A DNA stretch of 64,000 nt from Isoperla grammatica. Its lineage: Eukaryota > Arthropoda > Insecta > Plecoptera > Perlodidae. Below the pieces are notes generated by a model. That model made no database searches, was not told where the DNA came from, and saw only the letters and a list, made by a program, of their open reading frames with translations. The stretch spans positions 1 to 64,000 of the forward strand of contig CAMDTW010000161.1 in the NCBI GenBank assembly GCA_945910005.1, in the 5' to 3' direction. Made by a program: the position numbers and the translations under genes. Below are positions 27,960 through 41,200 of the stretch, piece after piece. Position 1 is the stretch's first letter. Each line of letters begins with the position of its first letter.

Positions 27960-29920
27960 TCACATTTCGATAACTACTTTAGAAGTTACACCAACCGTTG
28001 AAAAATAATAATGTTAGTGTGCATTCTGAAAGAGTATTATGAAAATGCATAAATTGAGTTTTTTGGTCGTTTTTGGTTAAAATATGCATAAAATATAGAA
28101 ATTGGCTGATTTTAGTCCATCTACCACAAACTTCCAGTTTAAAGAGGAATCTTGCATACGGCCGGGATTCCTAAGGGTTTCAACCAAAGTTGACAAATCG
28201 TTGTTTTAGAGCGTTTCAGGCTCCAATAAGCACAAATTGTCCATTTCGTCACATTTCGAAAACTTCTATAGAAGTTACACCCTCCGTTGAAAAATAAGAA
28301 TTATAGGCTGCATTCTTCAAGAGTATAATGAAAATGCATAAATTGAGTTTTTTTCGTCGTTTTTGGTTAAAATATGCATAAAATATAGAAATTGGCTGAT
28401 TTTAGTCTATCTACCACAAACTTCCAGTTTTAAGAGGAATCTTGCATACGGCTGGGATTCCTAAGGGTTTCAACCAAAGTTAACAAATCGTTGTTTTAGA
28501 GCGTTTCAGGCTCCAATAAGCACAATTTGTCCATTTCGTCACATTTCGATAACTTCTATAGAAGTTACACCCTCCGTTGAAAAATAAGAATTATAGGTTG
28601 CATTCTTCAAGAGTATAATGAAAATGCATAAATTGAGTTTTTTTCGTCGTTTTTGATTAAAATATGCATAAAAAATAGAAATTGGCTGATTTCAGTCTAT
28701 CTACCACAAACTTCCAGTTTAAAGAGGAATCTTGCATACGGCAAGGATTCCTAAGGGTTTCAACCAAAGTTGACTATCGTTGTTTTAGAGCGTTTCAGGC
28801 TCCAAACAGCACAAATTGTCCATTTCGTCACATTTCGATAACTTCTATAGAAGTTACAACCTCCGTTGAAAAATAAGAATTATAGGCTGCATTCTTCAAG
28901 AGTATAATGAAAATGCATAAATTGAGTTTTTTTCGTCGTTTTTGGTTAAAATATGCATAAAATATAGAAATTGGCTGATTTTAGTCTATCTACCACAAAC
29001 TTCCAGTTTTAAGAGGAATCTTGCATACGGCTGGGATTCCTAATGGTTTCAACCAAAGTTAACAAATCGTTGTTTTAGAGCGTTTCAGGCTCCAATAAGC
29101 ACAATTTGTCCATTTCGTCACATTTCGATAACTTCTATAGAAGTTACAACCCTCCGTTGAAAAATAAGAATTATAGGTTGCATTCTTCAAGAGTATAATG
29201 AAAATGCATAAATTGAGTTTTTTTCGTCGTTTTTGGTTAAAATATGCATAACAAATAGAAATTGGCTGATTTCAGTCTATCTACCACAAACTTCCAGTTT
29301 TAAGAGGAATCTTGCATACGGCCGGGATTCCTAAGGGTTTCAACCAAAGTTGACAAATCGTTGTTTTTAGAGCGTTTCAGGCTCCAATAAGCACAATTTG
29401 TCCATTTCGTCACATTTTGATAACTACTTTAGAAGTTACACCAACCGTTGAAAAATAATAATGTTAGTGTGCATTCTGAAAGAGTTATATGAAAATGTAT
29501 AAATTGAGTTTTTTGGTCGTTTTTGGTTAAATTATGCATAAAATATTGAAATTGGCTGATTTTAGTCTATCTACCACAAACTTCCAGTTTTAAGAGGAAT
29601 CTTGCATACGGCTGGGATTCCTAAGGGTTTCAAACCAAATTGCACAAATCGTTGTTTTAGAGCGTTTCAGGCTCCAATAAGCACAATTTGTCCACTTCGT
29701 TACATTTCGATAACTTCTATAGAAGTTACACCCTCCGTCGAAAAATAAGAATTATAGGTTGCATTCTTCAAGAGTATAATGAAAATGCATAAATTGAGTT
29801 TTTTCGTCGTTTTTGGTTAAAATATGCATAAAATATAGAAATTGGTGATTTTAGTCTATCTACCACAAACTTCCAGTTTTAAGAGGAATCTTGCATACGG
29901 CTGGGATTCCTAAGGGTTTC
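27960..29920 (-). repeat. Copy 1 of ~2.89-kb-spaced (10-monomer) duplication
   Basis: Shares private variants with about 30855-32810 at a 2,892-2,895 bp offset: ggcaagg (28740 / 31634), gaaaatgtat (29491 / 32383), ttaaattatgc, and the aattggtgattt deletion (about 29840 / 32730). The flanks differ, so the edges are approximate. Confidence 0.75.
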
Positions 29921-30854
29921 AAATAAATTGCACAAATCGTTGTTTTAGAGCGTTTCAGGCTCCAATAAGCACAATTTGTCCATTTCGTCACATTTCGATA
30001 ACTTCTATAGAAGTTACACCCTCCGTCGAAAAATAAGAATTATAGGTTTCATTCTTCAAGAGTATAATGAAAATACATAAATTGAGTTTTTTCGTCGTTT
30101 TTGGTTAAAATATGCATAAAAAATAGAAATTGGCTGATTTCTGTCTATCTACCACAAACTTCCAGTTTTAAGAGGAATCTTGCATACGGCTGGGATTCCT
30201 AAGGGTTTCAACCAAATTGCACAAATCGTTGTTTTAGAGCGTTTCAGGCTCCAATAAGCACAATTTGTCCATTTCGTCACATTTCGATAACTTCTATAGA
30301 AGTTACACCCTCCGTTGAAAAATAAGAATTATATTTTGCATTCTTCAAGAGTATAATGAAAATGCATAAATTAAGTTTTTTCGTCGTTTTTAGGTAAAAT
30401 ATGCATAAAATAAAGAAAAAGGCTGATTTTAGTCTATCTACCACAAACTTCCAGTTTTAAGAGGAATCTTGCATACTGCTGGGATTCCTAAGGGTTTTAA
30501 CCAAATTGCACAAATCGTTGTTTTAGAGCGTTTCAGGCTCCAATAAGCACAATTTGTCCATTTCGTCACATTTCGATAACTTCTATAGAAGTTACACCCT
30601 CCGTCGAAAAATAAGAATTATAGGTTGCATTCTTCAAGAGTATAATGAAAATGCATAAATTGAGTTTTTTCGTCGTTTTTGGTTAAAATATGCATAAAAA
30701 ATAGAAATTGGCTGATTTCAGTCTATCTACCACAAACTTCCAGTTTTAAGAGGAATCTTGCATACGGCCGGGATTCCTAAGGGTTTCAACCAAAGTTGAC
30801 AAATCGTTGTTTTAGAGCGTTTCAGGCTCCAATAAGCACAATTTGTCCATTTCG

Positions 30855-32810
30855 TCACATTTCGATAACTACTTTAGAAGTTACACCAACCGTTGAAAAA
30901 TAATAATGTTAGTGTGCATTCTGAAAGAGTATTATGAAAATGCATAAATTGAGTTTTTTGGTCGTTTTTGGTTAAAATATGCATAAAATATAGAAATTGG
31001 CTGATTTTAGTCTATCTACCACAAACTTCCAGTTTAAAGAGGAATCTTGCATACGGCCGGGATTCCTAAGGGTTTCAACCAAAGTTGACAAATCGTTGTT
31101 TTAGAGCGTTTCAGGCTCCAATAAGCACAAATTGTCCATTTCGTCACATTTCGATAACGTCTATAGAAGTTACACCCTCCGTTGAAAAATAAGAATTATA
31201 GGCTGCATTCTTCAAGAGTATAATGAAAATGCATAAATTGAGTTTTTTCGTCGTTTTTGGTTAAAATATGCATAAAATATAGAAATTGGCTGATTTTAGT
31301 CTATCTACCACAAACTTCCAGTTTTAAGAGGAATCTTGCATACGGCTGGGATTCCTAAGGGTTTCAACCAAAGTTAACAAATCGTTGTTTTAGAGCGTTT
31401 CAGGCTCCAATAAGCACAATTTGTCCATTTCGTCACATTTCGATAACTTCTATAGAAGTTACACCCTCCGTTGAAAAATAAGAATTATAGGTTGCATTCT
31501 TCAAGAGTATAATGAAAATGCATAAATTGAGTTTTTTTCGTCGTTTTTGATTAAAATATGCATAAAAAATAGAAATTGGCTGATTTCAGTCTATCTACCA
31601 CAAACTTCCAGTTTAAAGAGGAATCTTGCATACGGCAAGGATTCCTAAGGGTTTCAACCAAAGTTGACAAATCGTTGTTTTAGAGCGTTTCAGGCTCCAA
31701 ACAGCACAAATTGTCCATTTCGTCACATTTCGATAACTTCTATAGAAGTTACAACCTCCGTTGAAAAATAAGAATTATAGGCTGCATTCTTCAAGAGTAT
31801 AATGAAAATGCATAAATTGAGTTTTTTCGTCGTTTTTGGTTAAAATATGCATAAAATATAGAAATTGGTTGATTTTAGTCTATCTACCACAAACTTCCAG
31901 TTTTAAGAGGAATCTTGCATACGGCTGGGATTCCTAAGGGTTTCAACCAAAGTTAACAAATCGTTGTTTTAGAGCGTTTCAGGCTCCAATAAGCACAATT
32001 TGTCCATTTCGTCACATTTCGATAACTTCTATAGAAGTTACACCCTCCGTTGAAAAATAAGAATTATAGGTTGCATTCTTCAAGAGTATAATGAAAATGC
32101 ATAAATTGAGTTTTTTTCGTCGTTTTTGGTTAAAATATGCATAAACAATAGAAATTGGCTGATTTCAGTCTATCTACCACAAACTTCCAGTTTTAAGAGG
32201 AATCTTGCATACGGCCGGGATTCCTAAGGGTTTCAACCAAAGTTGACAAATCGTTGTTTTAGAGCGTTTCAGGCTCCAATAAGCACAATTTGTCCATTTC
32301 GTCACATTTTGATAACTACTTTAGAAGTTACACCAACCGTTGAAAAATAATAATGTTAGTGTGCATTCTGAAAGAGTTATATGAAAATGTATAAATTGAG
32401 TTTTTTGGTCGTTTTTGGTTAAATTATGCATAAAATATTGAAATTGGCTGATTTTAGTCTATCTACCACAAACTTCCAGTTTTAAGAGGAATCTTGCATA
32501 CGGCTGGGATTCCTAAGGGTTTCAACCAAATTGCACAAATCGTTGTTTTAGAGCGTTTCAGGCTCCAATAAGCACAATTTGTCCACTTCGTTACATTTCG
32601 ATATCTTCTATAGAAGTTACACCCTCCGTCGAAAAATAAGAATTATAGGTTGCATTCTTCAAGAGTATAATGAAAATGCATAAATTGAGTTTTTTCGTCG
32701 TTTTTGGTTAAAATATGCATAAAATATAGAAATTGGTGATTTTAGTCTATCTACCACAAACTTCCAGTTTTAAGAGGAATCTTGCATACGGCTGGGATTC
32801 CTAAGGGTTT
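30855..32810 (-). repeat. Copy 2 of ~2.89-kb-spaced (10-monomer) duplication
   Basis: Partner of the segment starting near 27960. It carries the same succession of unusual monomers but fewer single-base insertions in homopolymers. That suggests the differences are partly consensus errors in copy 1. Confidence 0.75.
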
Positions 32811-35800
32811 CAACCAAATTGCACAAATCGTTGTTTTAGACCGTTTCAGGCTCCAATAAGCACAATTTGTCCATTTCGTCACATTTCGATAACTTCTATA
32901 GAAGTTACACCCTCCGTCGAAAAATAAGAATTATAGGTTGCATTCTTCAAGAGTATAATGAAAATGCATAAATTGAGTTTTTTCGTCGTTTTTGGTTAAA
33001 ATATGCATAAAAAATAGAAATTGGCTGATTTCAGTCTATCTACCACAAACTTCCAGTTTTAAGAGGAATCTTGCATACGGCCGGGATTCCTAAGGGTTTC
33101 AACCAAAGTTGACAAATCGTTGTTTTAGAGCGTTTTAGGCTCCAATAAGCACAATTTGTCCATTTCGTCACATTTCGATAACTTCTATAGAAGTTACACC
33201 CTCCGTTAAAAAATAAGATTTATAGGCTGCATTCTTCAAGAGTATAATGAAAATGCATAAATTGAGTTTTTTCGTCGTTTTTGATTAAAATATGCATAAA
33301 ATATAGAAATTGGCTGATTTTAGTCTATTTACCACAAACTTCCAGTTTTAAGAGGAATCTTGCATACGGCTGGGATTCCTAAGGGTTTCAACCAAATTGC
33401 ACAAATCGTTGTTTTAGAGCGTTTCAGGCTCCAATAAGCACAATTTGTCCATTTCGTCACATTTCGATAACTTCTATAGAAGTTACACCCTCCGTCGAAA
33501 AATAAGAATTATAGGTTGCATTCTTCAAGAGTATAATGAAAATGCATAAATTGACTTTTTTCGTCGTTTTTGGTTAAAATATGCATAAAAAATAGAAATT
33601 GGCTGATTTCAGTCTATCTACCACAAACTTCCAGTTTTAAGAGGAATCTTGCATACGGCCGGGATTCCTAAGGGTTTCAACCAAAGTTGACAAATCGTTG
33701 TTTTAGAGCGTTTCAGGCTCCAATAAGCACAATTTGTCCATTTCGTCACATTTCGATAACTTCTATAGAAGTTACACCCTCCGTTGAAAAATAAGAATTA
33801 TAGGCTGCATTCTTCAAGAGTATAATGAAAATGTAAAATTGAGTTTTTTCGTCGTTTTTGGTTAAAATATGCATAAAATATAGAAATTGGCTGATTTCAG
33901 TCTATCTACCACAAACTTCCAGTTTTAAGCGGAATCTTGCATACGGCTGGGATTCCTAAGGGTTTCAACCAAAGTTGACAAATCGTGGTTTTAGAGCGTT
34001 TCAGGCTCCAATAAGCACAATTTGTCCATTTCGTCACATTTCGAACACTACTTTAGAAGTTACACCAACCGTTGAAAAATAATAATGTTAGTGTGCATTC
34101 TGAAAGAGTATTATGAAAATGCATAAATTGAGTTTTTTGGTCGTTTTTGGTTAAAATATGCATAAAATATAGAAATTGGCTGATTTTAGTCTATCTACCA
34201 CAAAGTTCCAGTTTAAAGAGGAATCTTGCATACGGCCGGGATTCCTAAGGGTTTCAACCAAAGTTGACAAATCGTTGTTTTAGAGCGTTTCAGGCTCCAA
34301 TAAGCACAAATTGTCCATTTCGTCACATTTCGATAACTTCTATAGAAGTTACACCCTCCGTTGAAAAATAAGAATTATAGGCTGCATTCTTCAAGAGTAT
34401 AATGAAAATGCATAAATTGAGTTTTTTCGTCGTTTTTGGTTAAAATATGCATAAAATATAGAAATTGGCTGATTTTAGTCTATCTACCACAAACTTCTAG
34501 TTTTAAGAGGAATCTTGCATACGGCTGGGATTCCTAAGGGTTTCAACCAAATTGCACAAATCGTTGTTTTAGAGCGTTTCAGGCTCCAATAAGCACAATT
34601 TGTCCACTTCGTTACATTTCGATAACTTCTATAGAAGTTACACCCTCCGTCGAAAAATAAGAATTATAGGTTGCATTCTTCAAGAGTATAATGAAAATGC
34701 ATAAATTGAGATTTTTCGTCGTTTTTGGTTAAAATTTGCATAAAATATAGAAATTGGCTGATTTTAGTCTATCTACCACAAACTTCCAGTTTTAAGAGGA
34801 ATCTTGCATACGGCTGGGATTCCTAAGGGTTTCAACCAAATTGCACAAATCGTTGTTTTAGACCGTTTCAGGCTCCAATAAGCACAATTTGTCCATTTCG
34901 TCACATTTCGATAACTTCTATAGAAGTTACACCCTCCGTCGAAAAATAAGAATTATAGGTTGCATTCTTCAAAAGTATAATGAAAATGCATAAATTGAGT
35001 TTTTTCGTCGTTTTTGGTTAAAATATGCATAAAAAATAGAAATTGGCTTATTTCAGTCTATCTACCACAAACTTCCAGTTTTAAGAGGAATCTTGCATAC
35101 GGCCGGGATTCCTAAGGGTTTCAACCAAAGTTGACAAATCGTTGTTTTAGAGCGTTTTAGGCTCCAATAAGCACAATTTGTCCATTTCGTCACATTTCGA
35201 TAACTTCTATAGAAGTTACACCCTCCGTTAAAAATTAGAATTATAGGCTGCATTCTTCAAGAGTATAATGAAAATGCATAAATTGAGTTTTTTCTTCGTT
35301 TTTGATTAAAATATGCATAAAATATAGAAATTGGCTGATTTTATTTTATTTACCACAAACTTCCAGTTTTAAGAGGAATCTTGCATACGGCTGGGATTCC
35401 TAAGGGTTTTAACCAAATTGCACAAATCGTTGTTTTAGAGCGTTTCAGGCTCCAATAAGCACAATTTGTCCATTTCGTCACATTTCGATAACTTCCATAG
35501 AAGTTACACCCTCCGTCGAAAAATAAGAATTATAGGTTGCATTCTTCAAGAGTATAATGAAAATGCATAAATTGACTTTTTTCGTCGTTTTTGGTTAAAA
35601 TATGCATAAAATATAGAAATTGGCTGATTTCAGTCTATCTACCACAAACTTCCAGTTTTAAGAGGAATCTTGCATACGGCTGGGATTCCTAAGGGTTTCA
35701 ACCAAAGTTGACAAATCGTTGTTTTAGAGCGTTTCAGGCTCCAATAAGCACAATTTGTCCATTTCGTCACATTTCGATAACTACTTTAGAAGTTACACCA

Positions 35801-37972
35801 ACCGTTGGTAAATAATAATGTTAGTTTGCATTCTGAAAGAGTATTATGAAAATGCATAAATTGAGTTTTTTGGTCGTTTTTGGTTAAAATATGCATAAAA
35901 TATAGAAATTGGCTGATTTTAGTCTATCTACCACAAACTTCCAGTTTAAAGAGGAATCTTGCATACGGCCGGGATTCCTAAGGGTTTCAACCAAAGTTGA
36001 CAAATCGTTGTTTTAGAGCGTTTCAGGCTCCAATAAGCACAAATTGTCCATTTCGTCACATTTCGATAACTTCTATAGAAGTTACACCCTCCGTTGAAAA
36101 ATAAGAATTATAGGCTGCATTCTTCAAGAGTATAATGAAAATGCATAAATTGAGTTTTTTCGTCGTTTTTGGTTAAAATATGCATAAAATATAGAAATTG
36201 GCTGATTTTAGTCTATCTACCACAAACTTCAAGTTTTAAGAGGAATCTTGCATACGGCTGGGATTCCTAAGGGTTTCAACCAAATTGCACAAATCGTTGT
36301 TTTAGAGCGTTTTAGGCTCCAATAAGCACAGTTTGTCCATTTCGTCACATTTCGATTACTTCTATAGAAGTTACACCCTCCGTCGAAAAATAAGAATTAT
36401 AGGTTGCATTCTTCAAGAGTATAATGAAAATACATAAATTGAGTTTTTTCGTCGTTTTTGGTTAAAATATGCATAAAAAATAGAAATTGGCTGATTTCTG
36501 TCGATCTACCACAAACTTCTAGTTTTAAGAGGAATCTTGCATACGGCCGGGATTCCTAACGGTTTCAACCAAAGTTGACAAATCGTTGTTTTAGAGCGTT
36601 TCAGGCTCCAATAAGCACAATTTGTCCATTTCGTCACATTTCGATAACTTCTATAGAAGTTACACAGTCCGTCGAAAAATAAGAATTATAAGTTGCATTC
36701 TTCAAGAGTATAATGAAAATGCATAAATTGAGTTTTTTCCTCGTTTTTGGTTAAAATATGCATAAAAAATAGAAATTGGCTGATTTCAGTCTATCTACCA
36801 CAAACTTCCAGTTTTAAGAGAAATCTTGCATACGGCTGGGATTCCTAAGGGTTTCAACCAAAGTTAACAAATCGTTGTTTTAGAGCGTTTCAGGCTCCAA
36901 TAAGCACAATTTGTCCATTTCGTCACATTTCGATAACTACTTTAGAAGTTACACCAACCGTTGAAAAATAATAATGTTAGTGTGCATTCTGAAAGAGTAT
37001 TATGAAAATGCATAAATTGAGTTTTTTGGTCGTTTTTGGTTAAAATATGCATAAAATATAGAAATTGGCTGATTTTAGTCTATCTACCACAAACTTCCAG
37101 TTTAAAGAGGAATCTTGCATACGGCCGGGATTCCTAAGGGTTTCAACCAAAGTTGACAAATCGTTGTTTTAGAGCGTGTCAGGCTCCAATAAGCACAAAT
37201 TGTCCATTTCGTCACATTTCGATAACTTCTAAAGAAGTTACACCCTCCGTTGAAAAATAAGAATTATAGGCTGCATTCTTCAAGAGTATAATGAAAATGC
37301 ATAAATTGAGTTTTTTCGTCGTTTTTTGTTAAAATATGCATAAAATATAGAAATTGGCTGATTTTAGTCTATCTACCACAAACTTCCAGTTTTAAGAGGA
37401 ATCTTGCATACGGCTGGGATTCCTAAGGGTTTCAACCAAAGTTAACAAATCGTTGTTTTAGAGCGTTTCAGGCTCCAATAAGCACAATTTGTCCATTTCG
37501 TCACATTTCGATAACTTCTATAGAAGTTACACCCTCCGTTGAAAAATAAGAATTATAGGTTGCATTCTTCAAGAGTATAATGAAAATGCATAAATTGAGT
37601 TTTTTCGTCGTTTTTGGTTAAAATATGCATAAAAAATAGAAATTGGCTGATTTCAGTCTATCTACCACAAACTTCCAGTTTAAAGAGGAATCTTGCATAC
37701 GGCAAGGATTCCTAAGGGTTTCAACCAAAGTTGACAAATCGTTGTTTGAGAGCGTTTCAGGCTCCAAACAGCACAAATTGTCCATTTCGTCACATTTCGA
37801 TAACTTCTATAGAAGTTACACCCTCCGTTAAAAAATAAGAATTATAGGCTGCATTCTTCAAGAGTATAATGAAAATGCATAAATTGAGTTTTTTCGTCGT
37901 TTTTGGTTGAAATATGCATAAAATATAGAAATTGGCTGATTTTAGTCTATCTACCACAAACTTCCAGTTTTA

Positions 37973-37976
37973 AGAG
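37973..37976. repeat. Target-site duplication AGAG, left
   Basis: The four satellite bases directly before the LTR, matching the four after the other LTR (43318-43321). The uninterrupted monomer reads ttttaagaggaatc, with agag once. Confidence 0.85.
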
Positions 37977-38031
37977 TGTAGCGTCGTCTAATATACAAAT
38001 AACTGTTCTATAAATACTGCGTAATATTACT

Positions 38032-38037
38032 TTTATT
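38032..38037 (-). promoter_or_regulatory. Poly(A) signal AATAAA in the 3' LTR
   Basis: Canonical hexamer on the element's coding strand, 55 nt from the LTR end, suited to end-processing of the genomic RNA. The match is exact but function is inferred from position. The same site in the 5' LTR is at 43074-43079. Confidence 0.5.
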
Positions 38038-38103
38038 TCCTCTTTTTAGAGATACAAAACACTCCTCCATTTCCCTTTTACAACAATCACCATTCTGTCT
38101 TTT

Positions 38104-38218
38104 CACCGCCTTCTCACTATTTCCAATCCTATAACTTAATCTGAATACTCCACGGTCTTCTTGATGCTTTATACAATTCCAATTACACCGCCTTCTTACT
38201 ATTTCCATTCCTATAATT
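38104..38218 (-). repeat. Imperfect direct repeat pair inside the LTR
   Basis: The block caccgccttctcactatttc (from 38104) recurs as caccgccttcttactatttc (from 38186), each continuing with ccta-type sequence to about 32 bp. Repeats in LTRs often hold enhancer or leader elements; here that is only inference. The same pair sits in the other LTR at +5,042. Confidence 0.7.
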
Positions 38219-38275
38219 ACAATACTAATCTAAACTACTAATAACTAATATAGTGTAAGCAGGCACACCGTGACA

Positions 38276-38288
38276 TTCTCCCCCCCTT
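38276..38288 (-). other. Polypurine tract (plus-strand primer)
   Basis: On the minus strand AAGGGGGGGAGAA directly precedes the 3' LTR. A G-rich purine run at this place primes second-strand DNA synthesis in LTR retrotransposons. It overlaps the last bases of the pol stop codon (TAA at 38287-38289), so the element has essentially no 3' untranslated stretch between pol and LTR. Confidence 0.85.
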
Positions 38289-41200
38289 AGTCGTGAACCG
38301 TAGACTTGGACTTCCTCGGGCGTAAAACTCGGCGTTGCTGATCATCCACTCTTGTAGCCCAAGAAGGACTCGATACCCATTTCTTAAGCTGGTCAGCATT
38401 CGCTCTTCCCATACATTTGCCAGACTTAGGATCGACTAACTCAAAAGAGTTAGTGGCAATCTGTCGAGTGATTTGATAAGGTCCGGAGTGACGTGGAGCT
38501 AAACCAGCAGACACTGCCATCGCTGCATCACTGAGAACGTGAGCGTCTCGCAAAACTAGATCACCAACAACAAAGGGGTTTGGTTGACGACGGACATCAT
38601 AGTTTTGTTTAGACTTAGCTTGAGCCGCGCTTGCACGAGTCCTCGCCCAGTGCCATGCGTCTGTTAATCGATGTTTGAGGTCCACGGCATATTCATGAAC
38701 TTGGACGGCTGATGAATCCTCGTCGAGAGGGTCCCTGCGATCCCAGGGTGCGTGCAGGTCTCTGCCGTAGGTTAGCGTAGCAGGAGAGTACCCAGTTACC
38801 TCACTTACTGCGGTTCTTAATGCAAACGCTAAAGCATGAAGATGACGATCCCAATCTCGGTGGTTATCGCAGTAGGCTCGAATGCTTGTTTTTAGGGTAC
38901 CATTATGCCTCTCCACCTGTTGCCCACAAGGCCTGTAAGGAACAGTATGGCGATCAGAAATGCCAAACAATGCCATCGTGCTTTTCCAGATGGCACTGAC
39001 AAATTGTTTGCCGTTATCGCTCGAAATGGCATCAGGGAATCCATGACGACAGAACAGTTCTTCTAGTTTGGATGTTATTTGCTTAGTAGTCGGGGAACGT
39101 AAAGGAAAAATTTCCGGGTACCTCGTGAACTTGTCGATGACGACCAAGATGTAAAGGAAATTGTTTCGCGAACGTGGTAGGGGCCCTACTAGATCGATGC
39201 TTAGCTCTGCAAACGGTCTGACCGCAGGCGAAACCTCCATGTATCCGAACTGTTTTTGTGACCTTGGTTTTATTCGCTGACAAGTTTGACAGGAGCGGAC
39301 ATACGTTAGAATATCATGTCTCATCCCTAGCCACGTGTAGCGTTCTTGGGTGCGATGTAATGTCTTGAAAAATCCGAGGTGACCGCTTAAAGGATGTGAG
39401 TGAGTTGCAGCCAAGACAATTTGACGCAGGTGTTGTGGCAACCAAACGCGGGGAGGCGACAGCTGGCTTACTCGCCACATAACACCATCTGCATCTATCT
39501 CGGTTTCGCTAGCAAGATCCTTTGTCTGCCTCGAACACGTTACCGTAGTAGAGCTCTGGTTCCTCGTAACCACCCGATGTATCTCCCGTAACTGTTCGTC
39601 CTGTAGCTGTTCCGCTGCTAGTTTAGGCATGTCTGTGAGGGTGTCAATTGAGATGGTCGCTAGGTTTGTAACGCATACTTCTTGTGGAGGATCTTCAAAA
39701 GTAACTTCGGCATCAGGAGCTTCAACGAAGAGCGGCAATAGTTGATTCACAAACGTTGTTGAATCCAGGTGAGACGGCGGGTGTATGGCAATGGGGTGCC
39801 TACTGAGAGCATCAGCGGGAACGTTTGCTATTCCTCTGCGGTACTTGATCGTACAATCGTACCCCTGCAAACGCAACACCCATCTTTTGACTCTGTTGGA
39901 GGCCAATTCTGTAGAAAACATCCAACTCAGAGAAGCGTGGTCACAAATAATATCAAAGCTTGTCATTTCAATGTATGGACGGAATTTATCCACCGCCCAC
40001 ACCACAGCGAGACATTCCCACTCCTGTACCGTGTAATTCTCTTCATGTTTACTGAGTGTCCGACTTATGAAGGCAACTGGCCGGAGAGGACTATTGGTTA
40101 CGTTGGGGTCCGAGGCTTGGAGCAAAACCGCACCCAAACCTAAGCCACTCGCGTCTGTCTCGATCACAAAAGGTTGATTTAAGTCCGGCAAAGCCAGATC
40201 TGTGACATAAGAGAGGGCATTTTTTAAAGCTATGAACGCATTTTTCTGGGGTAAGTCCCATGTCCAAGGAGTATCTTTCCTTAGCAGACATGTAAGAGGC
40301 TTAGCAATCGTAGAAAAGTTTTGTATGAAGGTTCTATAGTAACCAACTAAACCAAGGAAACTTTGCAGGTCTTTCACTTTGCGGGGAGAAGGAAAATTGT
40401 TGACTGCAGCAACTTTTGAAGGATTTGGGCTGTACAATCCTTGTTTGATAATGTGCCCCAAGAAGTTAATAGAGGTTTGAAAGAGCTGGAGTTTACTTGT
40501 GTTTACAGTCAGTCCTGCTTTGGCAAGTCGAGCAAACACCTCCTCTAAATGTTGCAGATGTTCCTCCAATGAGTTGGAATAAATAATAATGTCGTCTAAG
40601 AATTCCAGACAGAACCGATGAGATATACCAGCAAGAACCTTGTCCATCAGTTTCTGAAACGAAGCCGGAGCCCCGGCTAAACCAAATGGCATTCGCAGGA
40701 ACTCAAAAGTGCCCCTGTGACATAAGAAGGCTGTCTTGTGGCGATCTTTAGGTGCAACCGCAATTTGGAAAAAACCTTGAGAAAGGTCGATTGTCGAGAA
40801 GTAGCGTGCAGGACCAAGCTGGGCCAAAATCCAGTCTGTACGTGGCATTGGCCATTTGGGAACCTGGCTGCATTTATTAAGATGACGGTAGTCAACCGCC
40901 AATCTATAACCTCCTGTTTTCTTGGGCACGATAACCGGAGCACTGGTCCAAGAGCTTGATGATGGTTGAATGATTTTCTGTTCAAGTAGTTTGTCGACTA
41001 GGCCGTCCATGACGTTTCTTTTCATATGATTGACTGGTCGAAGGCGACATTGAACTGGTGGATGAGAGTCTGTGATGATTTGATGCTGGATTAGATCTGT
41101 GAAACCGGGTGTATCCGAAAAGAGGCAAGAGTATTTATGAAGAAGGTTATGTAGTGCTGGCTGTATGCGTTTCGGGCAATCAACCATGGCAGATGAGTCC

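Larger units (their letters stand above)
26381..37976 (-). repeat. Right satellite array, part 1 (inverted orientation)
   Basis: About 40 monomers of the same 289-bp family, reading as the reverse complement of the left arm (aggaatcttgcatacggc as unit landmark). Classes shared with the left arm include the broken-dyad class (ctgaaagagt) and the ccacttcgttac class. The left marker (it would read taagacgaatc here) was not found. A class with ggcaagg and caaacagcac, not seen on the left, occurs at 26997, 28740, 31634 and 37701. The stretch nearest the gap (26.4-29.4 kb) has extra single-base insertions. No genes are seen. Confidence 0.96.
37977..38275 (-). repeat. 3' LTR (299 bp)
   Basis: Starts TGTAGC and ends TGACA in plus reading, so the ends are TGT...ACA inverted repeats. 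By eye it is identical to 43019-43317. On the minus strand it holds a possible TATA-like CACTATATTAG (38245-38255) and AATAAA (38032-38037) 55 nt before its 3' end. An imperfect direct repeat of about 32 bp (38104-38135 and 38186-38218, 82 bp apart) lies in the middle. A 66-codon open frame (38008-38208) runs across this repeat. It has no recognisable domain and I do not call it a gene. Confidence 0.95.

Noticed and set aside
37977..38290. An env gene or chromodomain that would place the element elsewhere
   Set aside because: Pol ends at the polypurine tract, leaving no room for env. The residues after the GPY motif show no chromodomain pattern.
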